DNA of 13,528 nt from Planctomycetia bacterium (GCA_005798965.1 SYIB01000203.1:1-13528), one strand, 5' to 3'. Shown: positions 1-7,009, counted from the stretch's first letter. Notes: generated from the letters alone by a model not told the origin. Program-made: numbers and translations.

Positions 1-184
1 GAGTGGCGAAGTTGAAGGCGTTCAGGAACACAAGATTGGCAGTGTCCCAGTTCGCGAAGATCTGGTACTGGATGTTGCCGGCAGCGGTGACGGTGCGCTG
101 GACTGAGTAGCCGGTGAAGCCGGCGGAGGCGACCGAAGCAACGGCCGCGGCGAGCATGGAGCCCGCAACGAAGGACTTGATCAT
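1..184 (-). CDS. Secreted protein, N-terminal part only (PEP-CTERM-like, function unknown)
   Basis: The first 61 residues are visible; the rest lies beyond the left edge. The ATG at 184 is preceded by AAGGAAG, a good Shine-Dalgarno at suitable spacing, which fixes the start. Residues 1-21 are a textbook signal peptide: Lys at position 3, a small-residue hydrophobic core rich in Ala and Val, and an A-S-A cleavage site before Gly22. The mature start (GFTGYSVQRTV, then a Tyr/Phe/Asn-rich stretch including FANWDTANLVF and NAFNF) resembles the openings of planctomycete extracellular proteins that end in PEP-CTERM anchors. The anchor itself cannot be seen, so that label is inference. It has its own promoter about 75 nt upstream and reads away from miaB's 3' end, so it is probably a separate transcription unit. 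Export is well supported; no function can be given. Confidence 0.8.
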   Translation of the reverse strand, partial: MIKSFVAGSMLAAAVASVASAGFTGYSVQRTVTAAGNIQYQIFANWDTANLVFLNAFNFAT

Positions 185-253
185 CTTTCTTCCTTTCGAA
201 ACCTAGGGAAAAGGGGGAGGGAGGGAACTGCTTCGGCGCAAAGCTGCCGGAGC

Positions 254-269
254 GGTTTAACGGTAAACC
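254..269. promoter_or_regulatory. 16-bp near-palindrome over the -10 (possible operator)
   Basis: GGTTTA-ACGG-TAAACC has perfect 6-bp arms, and 14 of its 16 positions are palindromic. It covers the proposed -10 at 260-265, the usual place for a repressor operator. It could also form a small hairpin at the 5' end of the transcript. It is inferred from symmetry and position only. Confidence 0.35.
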
Positions 270-287
270 AATGCGGGGGTCGGTCAA
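260..287 (-). promoter_or_regulatory. Sigma-70-type promoter of the secreted-protein gene
   Basis: On the minus strand, TTGACC (282-287) is followed after 16 nt by TACCGT (260-265). The -10 lies about 75 nt upstream of the ATG at 184, leaving a leader that carries the Shine-Dalgarno. Two palindromes sit on this promoter: GCGATTGAATCGC abutting the -35 and GGTTTAACGGTAAACC over the -10. The flanking 296-325 stretch is unusually A/T-rich for this window and could act as an UP-like element. Confidence 0.6.
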
Positions 288-300
288 GCGATTGAATCGC
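288..300. promoter_or_regulatory. 13-bp palindrome abutting the -35 (possible operator)
   Basis: GCGATT-G-AATCGC has perfect 6-bp arms around one central base and ends exactly where the -35 hexamer of the secreted-protein promoter begins. The position suits an activator site or a repressor competing with RNA polymerase. No binding protein can be named. Confidence 0.35.
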
Positions 301-411
301 AAAACACAAAAAACAAATAGCAAGGTCCCTTTTCCACTTCACTCGGACCAGAGCCAAAGACCGTGATTGCCTGCCGATACGCTTGAGGCGCACCCGCAGT
401 TCCATGAGACG

Positions 412-1971
412 TTAGGTTGCCGCGAACATACCGTCAAGCAGAAGCGGCTTGGACCCAACGATTCTTGCAGTTCGAACGCTCCCGAGCATCGAATGAGCAT
501 CATTCGGGGCCGGAAGGGCCACGATAAGGTCGCCGGGTGTACGTCCAATAATCTGACGCACGGGCATCGTCGCGGGGTTTGACGCGGTTGATCGCCCCGC
601 CACACTCACCGCCACGTGACGATGAACTGCCTGCGCCGGAGCCGAGCGCTCACGAAGATCCTCGAGGAAGACCCGTACGGTGCGACCGACCCATTGTTCG
701 TGGACGCGTGCGCTGACCGAGTTCTGCAACGCCAGCAGGGCGTTGTTTCGAGCTCGCTTCACGCTGTCGGGGACATCATCGGTCAAGCGATCGAACGCCA
801 CGGTCCCTGGGCGAGGGCTGTACTTGAAGATAAAGTTGTTCTTGTAGGGCACGCGGCGGATGAGCTCGCAGGTGGCTTCGAAGTCCTCGTCGGTCTCACC
901 ACAGAATCCAACGATGATGTCGCCGCCGATCGTGCAGTCCGGCAGGGTGGTGGTGACGCGATCGATGAACTCGAGGTACTCCGAAACGGTGTAGCCGCGG
1001 TTCATGGCCTTCAGCAGGCGGTCGCTCCCGCTTTGCGCGGGCACGTGCAGGTATTGACAGATGCGCGGCGAATCACGCATGACGTGAAGGATGTCGTCTC
1101 CGAAGTCGCGAGGGTAGCTCGTCACGAACCTCAGGCGCTGAACGCCGGGCACCTCCTCATGGATCCGGTGCAGAAGATCGGCGAATGTTGTGGTGCGCGC
1201 CCCCGGGCCGAGCGGCTTGCGGAAGGCGGCTAGGCCAGGGCCGACTTGCGGCGCTTCGTGACCGTCGACCGTCAGTGCCGTGCCGTGGGTGTACCGATAA
1301 TGATTGATCGTCTGGCCAAGAAGCGTGATTTCGATCACGCCAGCATCCACGAGGCGCTTGCACTCGTCCACGATGTGGGCAGGGGGGCGGTGGACTTCCG
1401 CACCGCGGGTGTGGGGCACCACGCAGTACGTGCAGAACTTGTTGCAGCCGCGGGTGATGCGCACGTAGGCCGACTTCGACTTGGCATCGTTGGCGACCGG
1501 CTCGAAGGCCCGGCTCAGGTCGAGCATTTCGAGGTTGTCCTCGGCGGCCTGAAGCGTGGCTGACCGACGGCTCTTGTTGCCAGCCAGGGCAACGCGCTCG
1601 GATCGATCGGCGGCATCGGCGCGGGAGGCGTTGTCGATGAGCAGGGGCAGGCGGTCGAGTTCGCCCGGCCCGCACATGAGATCGACTTGGGGGTATCGCT
1701 TGAACAGGTCCACCCCATCCCGTTCGGCCATGCACCCGATCACGCCCACGATCAGCTGCTCGCCTTGCTTCTTGCGGACCCCCGCAAGGCCGAGCCTGCT
1801 GTAGACCTTTTGCTCGGCATGCTCCCGGACACTGCAGGTGTTGAACAGCACGACCTGAGCGTCATCGGGGTGCAGCACGAACTGATGGCCGAGCGATTGC
1901 AGCTGTCCGCGCACAAGTTCGCTGTCGAGCTCGTTCATCTGGCAGCCGAAGGTTTCGAGATACACGCGCAT
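412..1971 (-). CDS. miaB: MiaB: tRNA (N6-isopentenyladenosine-37-C2) methylthiotransferase
   Basis: A radical-SAM enzyme that adds a methylthio group to i6A37 of tRNAs reading UNN codons. The 519 residues follow the family order. The N-terminal UPF0004 domain has three cluster-binding cysteines, C10 (ETFGCQMN), C46 (NTCSVRE) and C80 (IGCMAE). The radical-SAM motif RGCNKFCTYC gives C176, C180 and C183. Later family motifs include DIIVGF.GETDEDF (351-364) and YSPRPGT (384-390), and a C-terminal TRAM-type domain runs from about 420 to 515. At 519 residues it is longer than typical MiaB (around 440-475), mainly from an insertion at about 224-262 and a longer TRAM region. No Shine-Dalgarno precedes the ATG; instead TATCCT lies 10 nt upstream, suggesting leaderless translation. 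It is divergent from ftsW across a 71-bp gap. MiaB is preferred over MtaB or RimO because of the opening motif and the C10/C46/C80 pattern. Confidence 0.95.
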   Translation of the reverse strand: MRVYLETFGCQMNELDSELVRGQLQSLGHQFVLHPDDAQVVLFNTCSVREHAEQKVYSRLGLAGVRKKQGEQLIVGVIGCMAERDGVDLFKRYPQVDLMCGPGELDRLPLLIDNASRADAADRSERVALAGNKSRRSATLQAAEDNLEMLDLSRAFEPVANDAKSKSAYVRITRGCNKFCTYCVVPHTRGAEVHRPPAHIVDECKRLVDAGVIEITLLGQTINHYRYTHGTALTVDGHEAPQVGPGLAAFRKPLGPGARTTTFADLLHRIHEEVPGVQRLRFVTSYPRDFGDDILHVMRDSPRICQYLHVPAQSGSDRLLKAMNRGYTVSEYLEFIDRVTTTLPDCTIGGDIIVGFCGETDEDFEATCELIRRVPYKNNFIFKYSPRPGTVAFDRLTDDVPDSVKRARNNALLALQNSVSARVHEQWVGRTVRVFLEDLRERSAPAQAVHRHVAVSVAGRSTASNPATMPVRQIIGRTPGDLIVALPAPNDAHSMLGSVRTARIVGSKPLLLDGMFAAT

Positions 1972-1981
1972 CGATCGGCCG

Positions 1982-1987
1982 AGGATA
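1982..1987 (-). promoter_or_regulatory. -10-like element 10 nt before miaB ATG
   Basis: TATCCT on the minus strand ends 10 nt before the ATG at 1971, which would place the transcript start about 3 nt before the start codon. No convincing -35 is seen, and there is no Shine-Dalgarno. It is one of five cases of the same arrangement in this window. Confidence 0.45.
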
Positions 1988-2042
1988 GCGCGAGCATTCG
2001 CTGGAACTGAAGGATCTCACCCCGTCGAGCCGATATCTGGAC

Positions 2043-3308
2043 GTGCTCCGCGCTGGCCATGGCATCGCCCTGCTCGCCCTCACGCTGCTCCTCATCGGGG
2101 TGGTGTTCGTCAACAGCGCTGAAGTCACCGTCGCGCGAGACACCCGCACCACCCTGTCTGCGGTTCTCCTGGATCGGCACACGATCTTCGCGATCGCCTC
2201 GATGGGTTGCTTGCTCCTGGGCATGGTGCTGCCGATCGAGCGGATGGCCGGCTGGTCCGGATGGCGATCGCCGCTGGTCTGGGCGACTGGGCTCAGCCTC
2301 TTGGGGCTTCTGGCGGTGCACGTGCCTGGACTGGGCAAGGAAGTCAATGGGGCGAGCCGCTGGGTCAGCCTTGGACCGCTGACCTTTCAACCAAGCGAGC
2401 TCGCCAAGGGGCTGATGCCCATTGGCCTGGCTTGGTACATCGCCCGAACCGGTGATCGCATGCAGCGCTTCGTGCCGGGCTTTCTGCTGCCGATGGCGAT
2501 CGTGGGCATTGTTGCACTGGGCATCGCCGGCGAGGACCTTGGGACTGCGGTGCTGGTCACGGGCGTGGCGGTGATCATGCTGCTCGCTGGTGGAGCCAAC
2601 GTGTGGAACGCGGTTGCCTTCCTGCCGGTTGGAGCTGCGGGGTTCATTGCGCTGGTCTTCATCAGCCCGTACCGACTCAAGCGCATCTTCTCGGTGCTCG
2701 ATCCCTACAGCGATCCGCAGGGCTCCTGCTACCACATCATCCAGAGCATGGGAGCGATCTCGGGTGGGGGCGTTGCCGGGCGGGGGCTTGGCAACAGCGT
2801 GCAGAAGTTCGGCTACCTGCCGGAAGGCACCACCGACTTCATCTACTCGATCATCTGCGAGGAGATGGGGCTGCTTGGAGCGGTGGCGGTGCTGCTGCTG
2901 TACGTCGGCTTGGTGTGGTGCATCGTCCAAGTGGTCTCAAGCCGGGTGGCGTCGACCACTGAGTCGAGCAAGCTTGCCGAACCAAGCAAGCTCGCGCTTG
3001 ACCCAATGAGCCGGGTGCTTGCGCTGGGCATTGGGACCACGGTGGGCCTGCAGGCCGTCATCAATGTGGTGGTTGTGACGGGCATGGCGCCGACCAAGGG
3101 CATCGCGCTTCCCCTGATCTCCCGTGGTGGAACCGGTTGGATGATGACGGCGCTCTGCCTAGGCATGGTGATCGCCATGGATCGTCGTGTGGCGCGCATG
3201 AATGGGCAGACAACCGACAGCACCCCGCCGATCGGTGGTTCGACTGCGGAGTCAGGCGATCTGGAGGTCTCGGTCTCTGGCGGCATGCCGGAGCCCGCCG
3301 AACCATGA
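2043..3308 (+). CDS. ftsW: FtsW-type SEDS peptidoglycan glycosyltransferase
   Basis: A polytopic inner-membrane enzyme of the SEDS family that polymerises lipid II into glycan strands, working with a class B penicillin-binding protein. The 421 residues contain the family landmarks. NGASRW (102-107) runs into QPSELAK (117-122). LPEGTTDFIYS (259-269) carries the conserved Asp265, which aligns with the catalytic Asp of FtsW and RodA. Near the end, VTGMAPTKGIALPLISRGG (345-363) is the SEDS C-terminal signature, usually written with SYGG. The hydrophobic pattern fits about ten membrane segments. Residues 384-421 are a hydrophilic tail. The start is GTG at 2043, the first plausible codon after the in-frame stop at 1986; no Shine-Dalgarno supports it, so it could be wrong by a few codons. 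The ATGA overlap with murG favours FtsW over RodA. Confidence 0.9.
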   Translation: MLRAGHGIALLALTLLLIGVVFVNSAEVTVARDTRTTLSAVLLDRHTIFAIASMGCLLLGMVLPIERMAGWSGWRSPLVWATGLSLLGLLAVHVPGLGKEVNGASRWVSLGPLTFQPSELAKGLMPIGLAWYIARTGDRMQRFVPGFLLPMAIVGIVALGIAGEDLGTAVLVTGVAVIMLLAGGANVWNAVAFLPVGAAGFIALVFISPYRLKRIFSVLDPYSDPQGSCYHIIQSMGAISGGGVAGRGLGNSVQKFGYLPEGTTDFIYSIICEEMGLLGAVAVLLLYVGLVWCIVQVVSSRVASTTESSKLAEPSKLALDPMSRVLALGIGTTVGLQAVINVVVVTGMAPTKGIALPLISRGGTGWMMTALCLGMVIAMDRRVARMNGQTTDSTPPIGGSTAESGDLEVSVSGGMPEPAEP

Positions 3309-4474
3309 CCGCCGCTGCAGCGAGCGCAGGCGTGTCGTCCAGCCCATCGCTCGCCGTGGCGCATCGGTGCGTGCTCCTTGCTGGTGGTGGATCAGGCGGC
3401 CACATCAGTCCTGGACTGGCCATCGCAGAGCGCATGAAGGCGATCGATCCAGGATGCCGGCCGGTCTTTGCATGCAGCCAGCGTCCGATCGATGCACAGA
3501 TGCTGAACGAAGCCGGTGCAGAGTTCGTGGCGATCGCGGCCGAGCCGATGTCGCTGCGGCCACGGAAACTGCTGCGATGCATACGGGCGTTCGTGCGTGG
3601 GCGCGCCGATGCGCTCCGCATGATTGACCGGCTGCAGCCATCGTGGGTGGTCTCGCTCGGAGGCTTCGTGACGGCACCGGTTGTTCATGCTGCGCGTGCG
3701 CGCGGCGTGCCGGTGCTGCTGGTCAATCTCGATGCCACGCCCGGCCGAGCGAACCGCTGGGTGGCGCGTCGAGCCCGTGAGGTCGTGAGCGCCATTCCTA
3801 CGCCCACACTGCCAGGATTCGCGCGGGACATCATCGGTATGCCACTGCGTCGACTGGCGTTGGCGCCAGCTGAGCAGGCTTCGTGCCGCGAGCAGTTGGG
3901 CTTGCTGCCTGGCGTGCGCACGTTGCTCGTGACGGGTGCAAGCCAAGGCGCCAACAGCCTGAATGACTTCATGCTGCTCCAGGCCCAGCGCCAACCGGGG
4001 GCCTTCAAGGACTGGCAGGTGCTGCACCTGTGCGGTCCCGGCGTGAGCGGCGGGGCGGCCAGGTTCGAGGCGGGCTACCGGGCCGCGGGCGTGCACGCGG
4101 TCGTGATGCCGTTCCTTCACCGCATGGGACTGGCCTGGGGTGCAGCCGATCTGGCCCTCAGTCGTGCCGGGGCCAACAGCGTGGGCGAGGCTGCGGCCAA
4201 TCGCGTCCCCACGATCTTCGTGCCGTATCCCTATCACGCCGATCTGCACCAGATGCACAACGCCATGCCACTGGTTGATCAGGGCGCGGCGGTACTCGCG
4301 AAGGACGCGGTCGAGCCAGAGGCGAACCTGCACGCGCTTGGTGAGCCGATGCTGAGGCTGATGCACGACGATGCCACGCGGCGATCCATGCGAGCTCGAC
4401 TCGAGGCACGCACCGAACCCGATGCCGCAGAACGCATCGCCCGATTCCTCCTCGGTGCGGGCTCGTTCAGTTGA
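3305..4474 (+). CDS. murG: MurG: UDP-GlcNAc:lipid I N-acetylglucosaminyltransferase
   Basis: Makes lipid II by adding GlcNAc to lipid I at the cytoplasmic face of the inner membrane; a GT28-family two-domain enzyme. I place the start at the ATG at 3305, which overlaps the ftsW stop as ATGA. The open frame continues upstream to 3137, but only inside ftsW. This gives 389 residues, near the family norm. The N-terminal domain opens with GGGSGGH (27-33), the MurG loop, and includes SLGGFVTAPV. The second domain has TGASQGANSLN, then LSRAGANSVGEAAANRVPT followed by PYPYHADLHQMHNA, matching the UDP-GlcNAc-binding signature that ends in HQ..NA. Residues 1-19 are a low-complexity Ala/Ser-rich extension. 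Translational coupling with ftsW indicates coordinated synthesis of the lipid II producer and its consumer. Confidence 0.95.
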   Translation: MTAAAASAGVSSSPSLAVAHRCVLLAGGGSGGHISPGLAIAERMKAIDPGCRPVFACSQRPIDAQMLNEAGAEFVAIAAEPMSLRPRKLLRCIRAFVRGRADALRMIDRLQPSWVVSLGGFVTAPVVHAARARGVPVLLVNLDATPGRANRWVARRAREVVSAIPTPTLPGFARDIIGMPLRRLALAPAEQASCREQLGLLPGVRTLLVTGASQGANSLNDFMLLQAQRQPGAFKDWQVLHLCGPGVSGGAARFEAGYRAAGVHAVVMPFLHRMGLAWGAADLALSRAGANSVGEAAANRVPTIFVPYPYHADLHQMHNAMPLVDQGAAVLAKDAVEPEANLHALGEPMLRLMHDDATRRSMRARLEARTEPDAAERIARFLLGAGSFS

Positions 4475-4475
4475 T

Positions 4476-4508
4476 GTGGCCAAGCGCCGTGGCGGGGCCT
4501 GTGGCCAC
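4476..4508. terminator. Inverted repeat between convergent murG and M42 peptidase
   Basis: GTGGCCA (4476-4482) and TGGCCAC (4502-4508) form a 7-bp stem around a 19-nt GC-rich loop. It fills most of the 45-bp gap between the two convergent stops. No T-run follows on either strand, so it is at best a weak bidirectional terminator or a 3'-end-protecting hairpin. Confidence 0.3.
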
Positions 4509-4519
4509 CGCTGGTCGTA

Positions 4520-5560
4520 TCACAGCGTGACGAGGCACTCCGCGAGCAGATCGATCGCGGCCTTCAGGTCCTTCTTGTTGATCGATTCGGTGACCGTGTG
4601 GATGTAACGGGTGCCGGCACCGATGGCAATGCACTTCGCGCCCTTGCCACTGCGCTGGATGGCAGCGCCATCCTGACCGCCACGCGGCAGGATCGCGCGC
4701 TGGTGCGGGATCTTCTTGCGCTTGGCGATCGCACAGACCTGGGTGAGCAGGCCGTAGTCGCTGATCATGCTGCCGTCCTGCACCATCACTGCGGCGCCCA
4801 CGCCATGCTTGGTCACGCGCTGCGAGTCCGGCACGCCTGGCGTGTCGCACGCCAGATTCACGTCGAGCCCGATGCCAATCTCCGCACCCACGGCGTTCGC
4901 AGCGGTCATTGCGCCGCGAAGGCCAACTTCCTCCTGTGTGGTGAAGGCAACGACCACGTCGCGCGAGAGCTGGCCGCGTCGCCTGGCGATCGCCCGGATC
5001 GCCTCGATGGCCATGAAGCAGGCAAAGCGATTGTCGAGCGCCTTGCTGATGACCGCGGTGGGCAGATCCATGAAGGGCTCGTCCATGACGACGTAATCGC
5101 CGACCTGCACGCGGCTCTTCACGTCCCCTGCGTCGCGGCCGAGGTCGATGAAGAACTCCTCGGTGCCCGGCACCTTGTTGCGCTCGGCCTCGCTCGAGAT
5201 GTGAATTGGCTTTCCACTGGGATTCATCACGCCCTTGAGATCACCCTTCTCGGTGACCACCAGCACGCGGCGGCTGAACAGGTTGCGGGCATCGAATCCC
5301 CCGGCCGGGTTGAGCCAAAGGAAGCCCTGATCGTCGATGTGGCGCACGTAGAAGCCGATCTCGTCCATGTGGGCCGCCACCAGGATCGGGCCTCCAGATC
5401 GCTTTCGGGCCTTGATGGTGCAGAGCAGCGAGCCCATCGGATCTACCGAGACCGAGTCGAACAGGCCCTTGGTTTCCCGCTGCACGAGCGCACGAACGCG
5501 TTCCTCGCGACCGGGAATGCCTGGGGTTTCACAGAGACGTTGCAGCAGGGGGATGTCCAT
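4520..5560 (-). CDS. M42-family metallo-aminopeptidase (glutamyl aminopeptidase/FrvX-like)
   Basis: A cytosolic, usually large-oligomeric, dinuclear-metal aminopeptidase that trims N-terminal residues from peptides; some relatives are annotated as endoglucanase M or FrvX. At 346 residues it has normal length and all the expected ligand motifs: AHMDEIGF with His64, KALDNR with Asp176, TTQEEVGLRG with the catalytic and ligand pair Glu210/Glu211, GLDVNLACDTPG with Asp233, and GTRYIHTVTE with His321. No signal peptide is visible. The substrate residue cannot be predicted. The ATG at 5560 lacks a Shine-Dalgarno but has TAGGTT 9 nt upstream. The gene is divergent from ygfZ across only 28 bp and convergent with murG. 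Confidence 0.93.
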   Translation of the reverse strand: MDIPLLQRLCETPGIPGREERVRALVQRETKGLFDSVSVDPMGSLLCTIKARKRSGGPILVAAHMDEIGFYVRHIDDQGFLWLNPAGGFDARNLFSRRVLVVTEKGDLKGVMNPSGKPIHISSEAERNKVPGTEEFFIDLGRDAGDVKSRVQVGDYVVMDEPFMDLPTAVISKALDNRFACFMAIEAIRAIARRRGQLSRDVVVAFTTQEEVGLRGAMTAANAVGAEIGIGLDVNLACDTPGVPDSQRVTKHGVGAAVMVQDGSMISDYGLLTQVCAIAKRKKIPHQRAILPRGGQDGAAIQRSGKGAKCIAIGAGTRYIHTVTESINKKDLKAAIDLLAECLVTL

Positions 5561-5569
5561 GGGTCGGGA

Positions 5570-5575
5570 AACCTA
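5570..5575 (-). promoter_or_regulatory. -10-like element of the M42 peptidase gene
   Basis: TAGGTT on the minus strand ends 9 nt before the ATG at 5560. It overlaps by two bases the -10-like TATCAT reading the other way. There is no recognisable -35, and any such site would lie inside ygfZ. Confidence 0.4.
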
Positions 5576-5579
5576 TCAT
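5574..5579 (+). promoter_or_regulatory. -10-like element of ygfZ
   Basis: TATCAT ends 9 nt before the ATG at 5589, predicting an almost leaderless mRNA. It mirrors the element of the divergent peptidase gene at the same distance from its start. There is no clear -35, and any such site would lie inside the peptidase reading frame. Confidence 0.45.
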
Positions 5580-5588
5580 GCTCCGCCC

Positions 5589-6818
5589 ATGCACGATGCC
5601 CTCCACGCCCTCCATGCCGAGTTCGCCCGCGGCGAGGCGCAGCGTCGCGCCGGTGCGGTGGCCCAGGCACCCGGAGCGGGGGAGCGTGGCGCAGGGATCC
5701 TTCCGGCCGAGGGTCAGGTGCAGTACCTGCCGTGGGCCGACGGCGGCGAGCCCGTTGCCCTGGTTCCCGCGAGCTACGGCAGCGTGGAAGTGGAGTACGC
5801 CGCACTGCGACGAGGCTGCGCACTCCTTGATGGTTGTGCGCGCGGCGTGATCCGCGTACGCGGCAAGGATCGGCTCGACGTGCTGCAGCGCATGCTCACG
5901 CAGGACCTTCGTGCACTCGAGGCTGGGGGCGTGCGAAGGAGTTTCTGGCTCAATCGCAAGGGCCGCATCGATGCCGACGTGGCGGTCATCGCCTTTGACG
6001 ACCACTGGTTGCTCGAGTGCGACGCGCTCGATGCAGCCCATGCTGCCACGAGCCTGTCATCGTTCATCTTCAGCGAGGAGATCGAGCTGGCGCACGATCC
6101 GAAGCTTCGTTGCCTGTCGCTTGCGGGTCCCTCGACCTTTGATGCACTGGCTGCAGTGGGTGCCGAAGCGGCGGTGCTCGCACAGGCTGATGCCCGTTCG
6201 TGCATCGTGCAGGTGGCCGGGATCCCGTGCCACGCGTGGCGTCTGGACTGGTTCGGCGTGCCGACGGTGCATCTTGCGTGCGGAGCCGATCGAGTGGCTG
6301 AACTCTGGAAGGCGCTCGTGGCGCAGGTGGATCTGGCCCTGGGGCGGCGGCGCGTGCGGCCCTGCGGTTGGTACGCCCAGAACATCGCCCGCATCGAGGC
6401 TGGTGAACCCTGGTTCCACCTCGACTTCGGTCGCGACAGCCTGCCCCACGAGAGTGGCGTGCTGCGCGAGCGCGTGAGCTTCACCAAGGGTTGCTACCTC
6501 GGCCAGGAGATCGTGGCGCGCATGGACAGCCTGGGCAAGCCCAAGCAGGTCGTGACGGCGTTGCGCATCATCGGCGATGCGCTGCCCACAGCGGGGGAAC
6601 AGATCTTCTCGCTCACCGAGGGCGGCGGGCTTGCGGAACAGGTCGGCGCGGTCACCAGCAGCACGCTCAGCCCGATGCTCGGCGCCGTCAGCATCGCGCT
6701 GGCCACTGTGCGCACGGCGCATGCTGCGCCGGGCACGGTGCTCGCCGTCAACGCGGAAGGCATGACCGCTCGCGCCGTTGTGCAGCCTTCGCTGCGATTC
6801 GTGGAGGCCACCCCATGA
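5589..6818 (+). CDS. ygfZ: YgfZ/GcvT-like folate-binding protein for Fe-S enzyme maintenance
   Basis: A homologue of E. coli YgfZ and mitochondrial IBA57, built on the aminomethyltransferase (GcvT) fold. These tetrahydrofolate-dependent proteins keep certain Fe-S enzymes active. The deciding motif is KGCYLGQE (300-307) with the conserved Cys302, the YgfZ signature that GcvT itself lacks. Further support comes from the GcvT-like stretch at about 60-110 (ALRRGCALLDGCARGVIRV, then GKDRLDVLQRMLTQDLRAL) and from the C-terminal beta-barrel region after 310. I chose the ATG at 5589 (MHDALHALHAEF), giving 409 residues. The frame stays open to 5367, but that part is antisense to the peptidase gene. 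The start has no Shine-Dalgarno. It is the first gene of a three-gene unit in which each stop overlaps the next start. Confidence 0.9.
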   Translation: MHDALHALHAEFARGEAQRRAGAVAQAPGAGERGAGILPAEGQVQYLPWADGGEPVALVPASYGSVEVEYAALRRGCALLDGCARGVIRVRGKDRLDVLQRMLTQDLRALEAGGVRRSFWLNRKGRIDADVAVIAFDDHWLLECDALDAAHAATSLSSFIFSEEIELAHDPKLRCLSLAGPSTFDALAAVGAEAAVLAQADARSCIVQVAGIPCHAWRLDWFGVPTVHLACGADRVAELWKALVAQVDLALGRRRVRPCGWYAQNIARIEAGEPWFHLDFGRDSLPHESGVLRERVSFTKGCYLGQEIVARMDSLGKPKQVVTALRIIGDALPTAGEQIFSLTEGGGLAEQVGAVTSSTLSPMLGAVSIALATVRTAHAAPGTVLAVNAEGMTARAVVQPSLRFVEATP

Positions 6819-7009
6819 TCATGGAGTTCGTTCCCGTCCGCGCGCTGATGCTGCAGGACATGCCTGTCGGCACCGCGGCGGATGACTTGAGCGTCGTCCC
6901 CGAGTTCTGGCTCTTCGTCGCTGGCGGTGTGATGACCGTGGGGCTGATGGTCGGTGTCGCCATCTTTTGGTGGCGCATCAGCAAGGATCACGACCGGGAG
7001 ACGCGATGA
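6815..7009 (+). CDS. Small single-pass membrane protein, unknown function
   Basis: I do not recognise a family. The 64-residue frame starts at the ATG overlapping the ygfZ stop (ATGA) and ends in a TGA overlapping the HMG-CoA lyase start (ATGA). This double overlap is strong evidence that it is translated. An ATG two codons later is an alternative start. Residues 1-29 are moderately polar and acidic near the end. Residues 31-53 (from EFWLFVAGGV to GVAIFWW) form one hydrophobic membrane helix with a Gly-rich face and a Trp-Trp edge. The tail RISKDHDRETR is basic and charged, so the positive-inside rule predicts C-terminus in, N-terminus out. Size and shape recall small subunits of membrane complexes, but nothing ties it to one. 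No Cys or His cluster or catalytic motif is visible. Confidence 0.75.
   Translation: MIMEFVPVRALMLQDMPVGTAADDLSVVPEFWLFVAGGVMTVGLMVGVAIFWWRISKDHDRETR

Noticed and set aside
296..340. T-rich stretch (minus strand) as an intrinsic terminator of miaB
   Set aside because: Only a 4-bp stem (AAGG/CCTT) with a 2-nt loop precedes it. An A/T-rich promoter-upstream element is at least as likely.
181..405. 74-codon minus-strand frame between miaB and the secreted-protein gene
   Set aside because: It spans the promoter and leader of the secreted-protein gene and ends at that gene's start region; no Shine-Dalgarno or -10 near its ATG, and no recognisable sequence.
1935..2930. 331-codon minus-strand frame opposite ftsW
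   Set aside because: Antisense to a conserved membrane protein; His/Arg/Gln-rich composition without domains is typical of a shadow frame.
3137..3304. Longer N-terminus for murG
   Set aside because: It lies inside ftsW, reads as low-quality sequence, and the ATGA overlap at 3305 plus the family length fix the start.
3392..4483. 363-codon minus-strand frame opposite murG
   Set aside because: Antisense shadow of murG, with no recognisable domain.
4598..5830. 410-codon plus-strand frame opposite the M42 peptidase
   Set aside because: Antisense to a protein with all metal-ligand motifs intact; it also runs out of frame into ygfZ.
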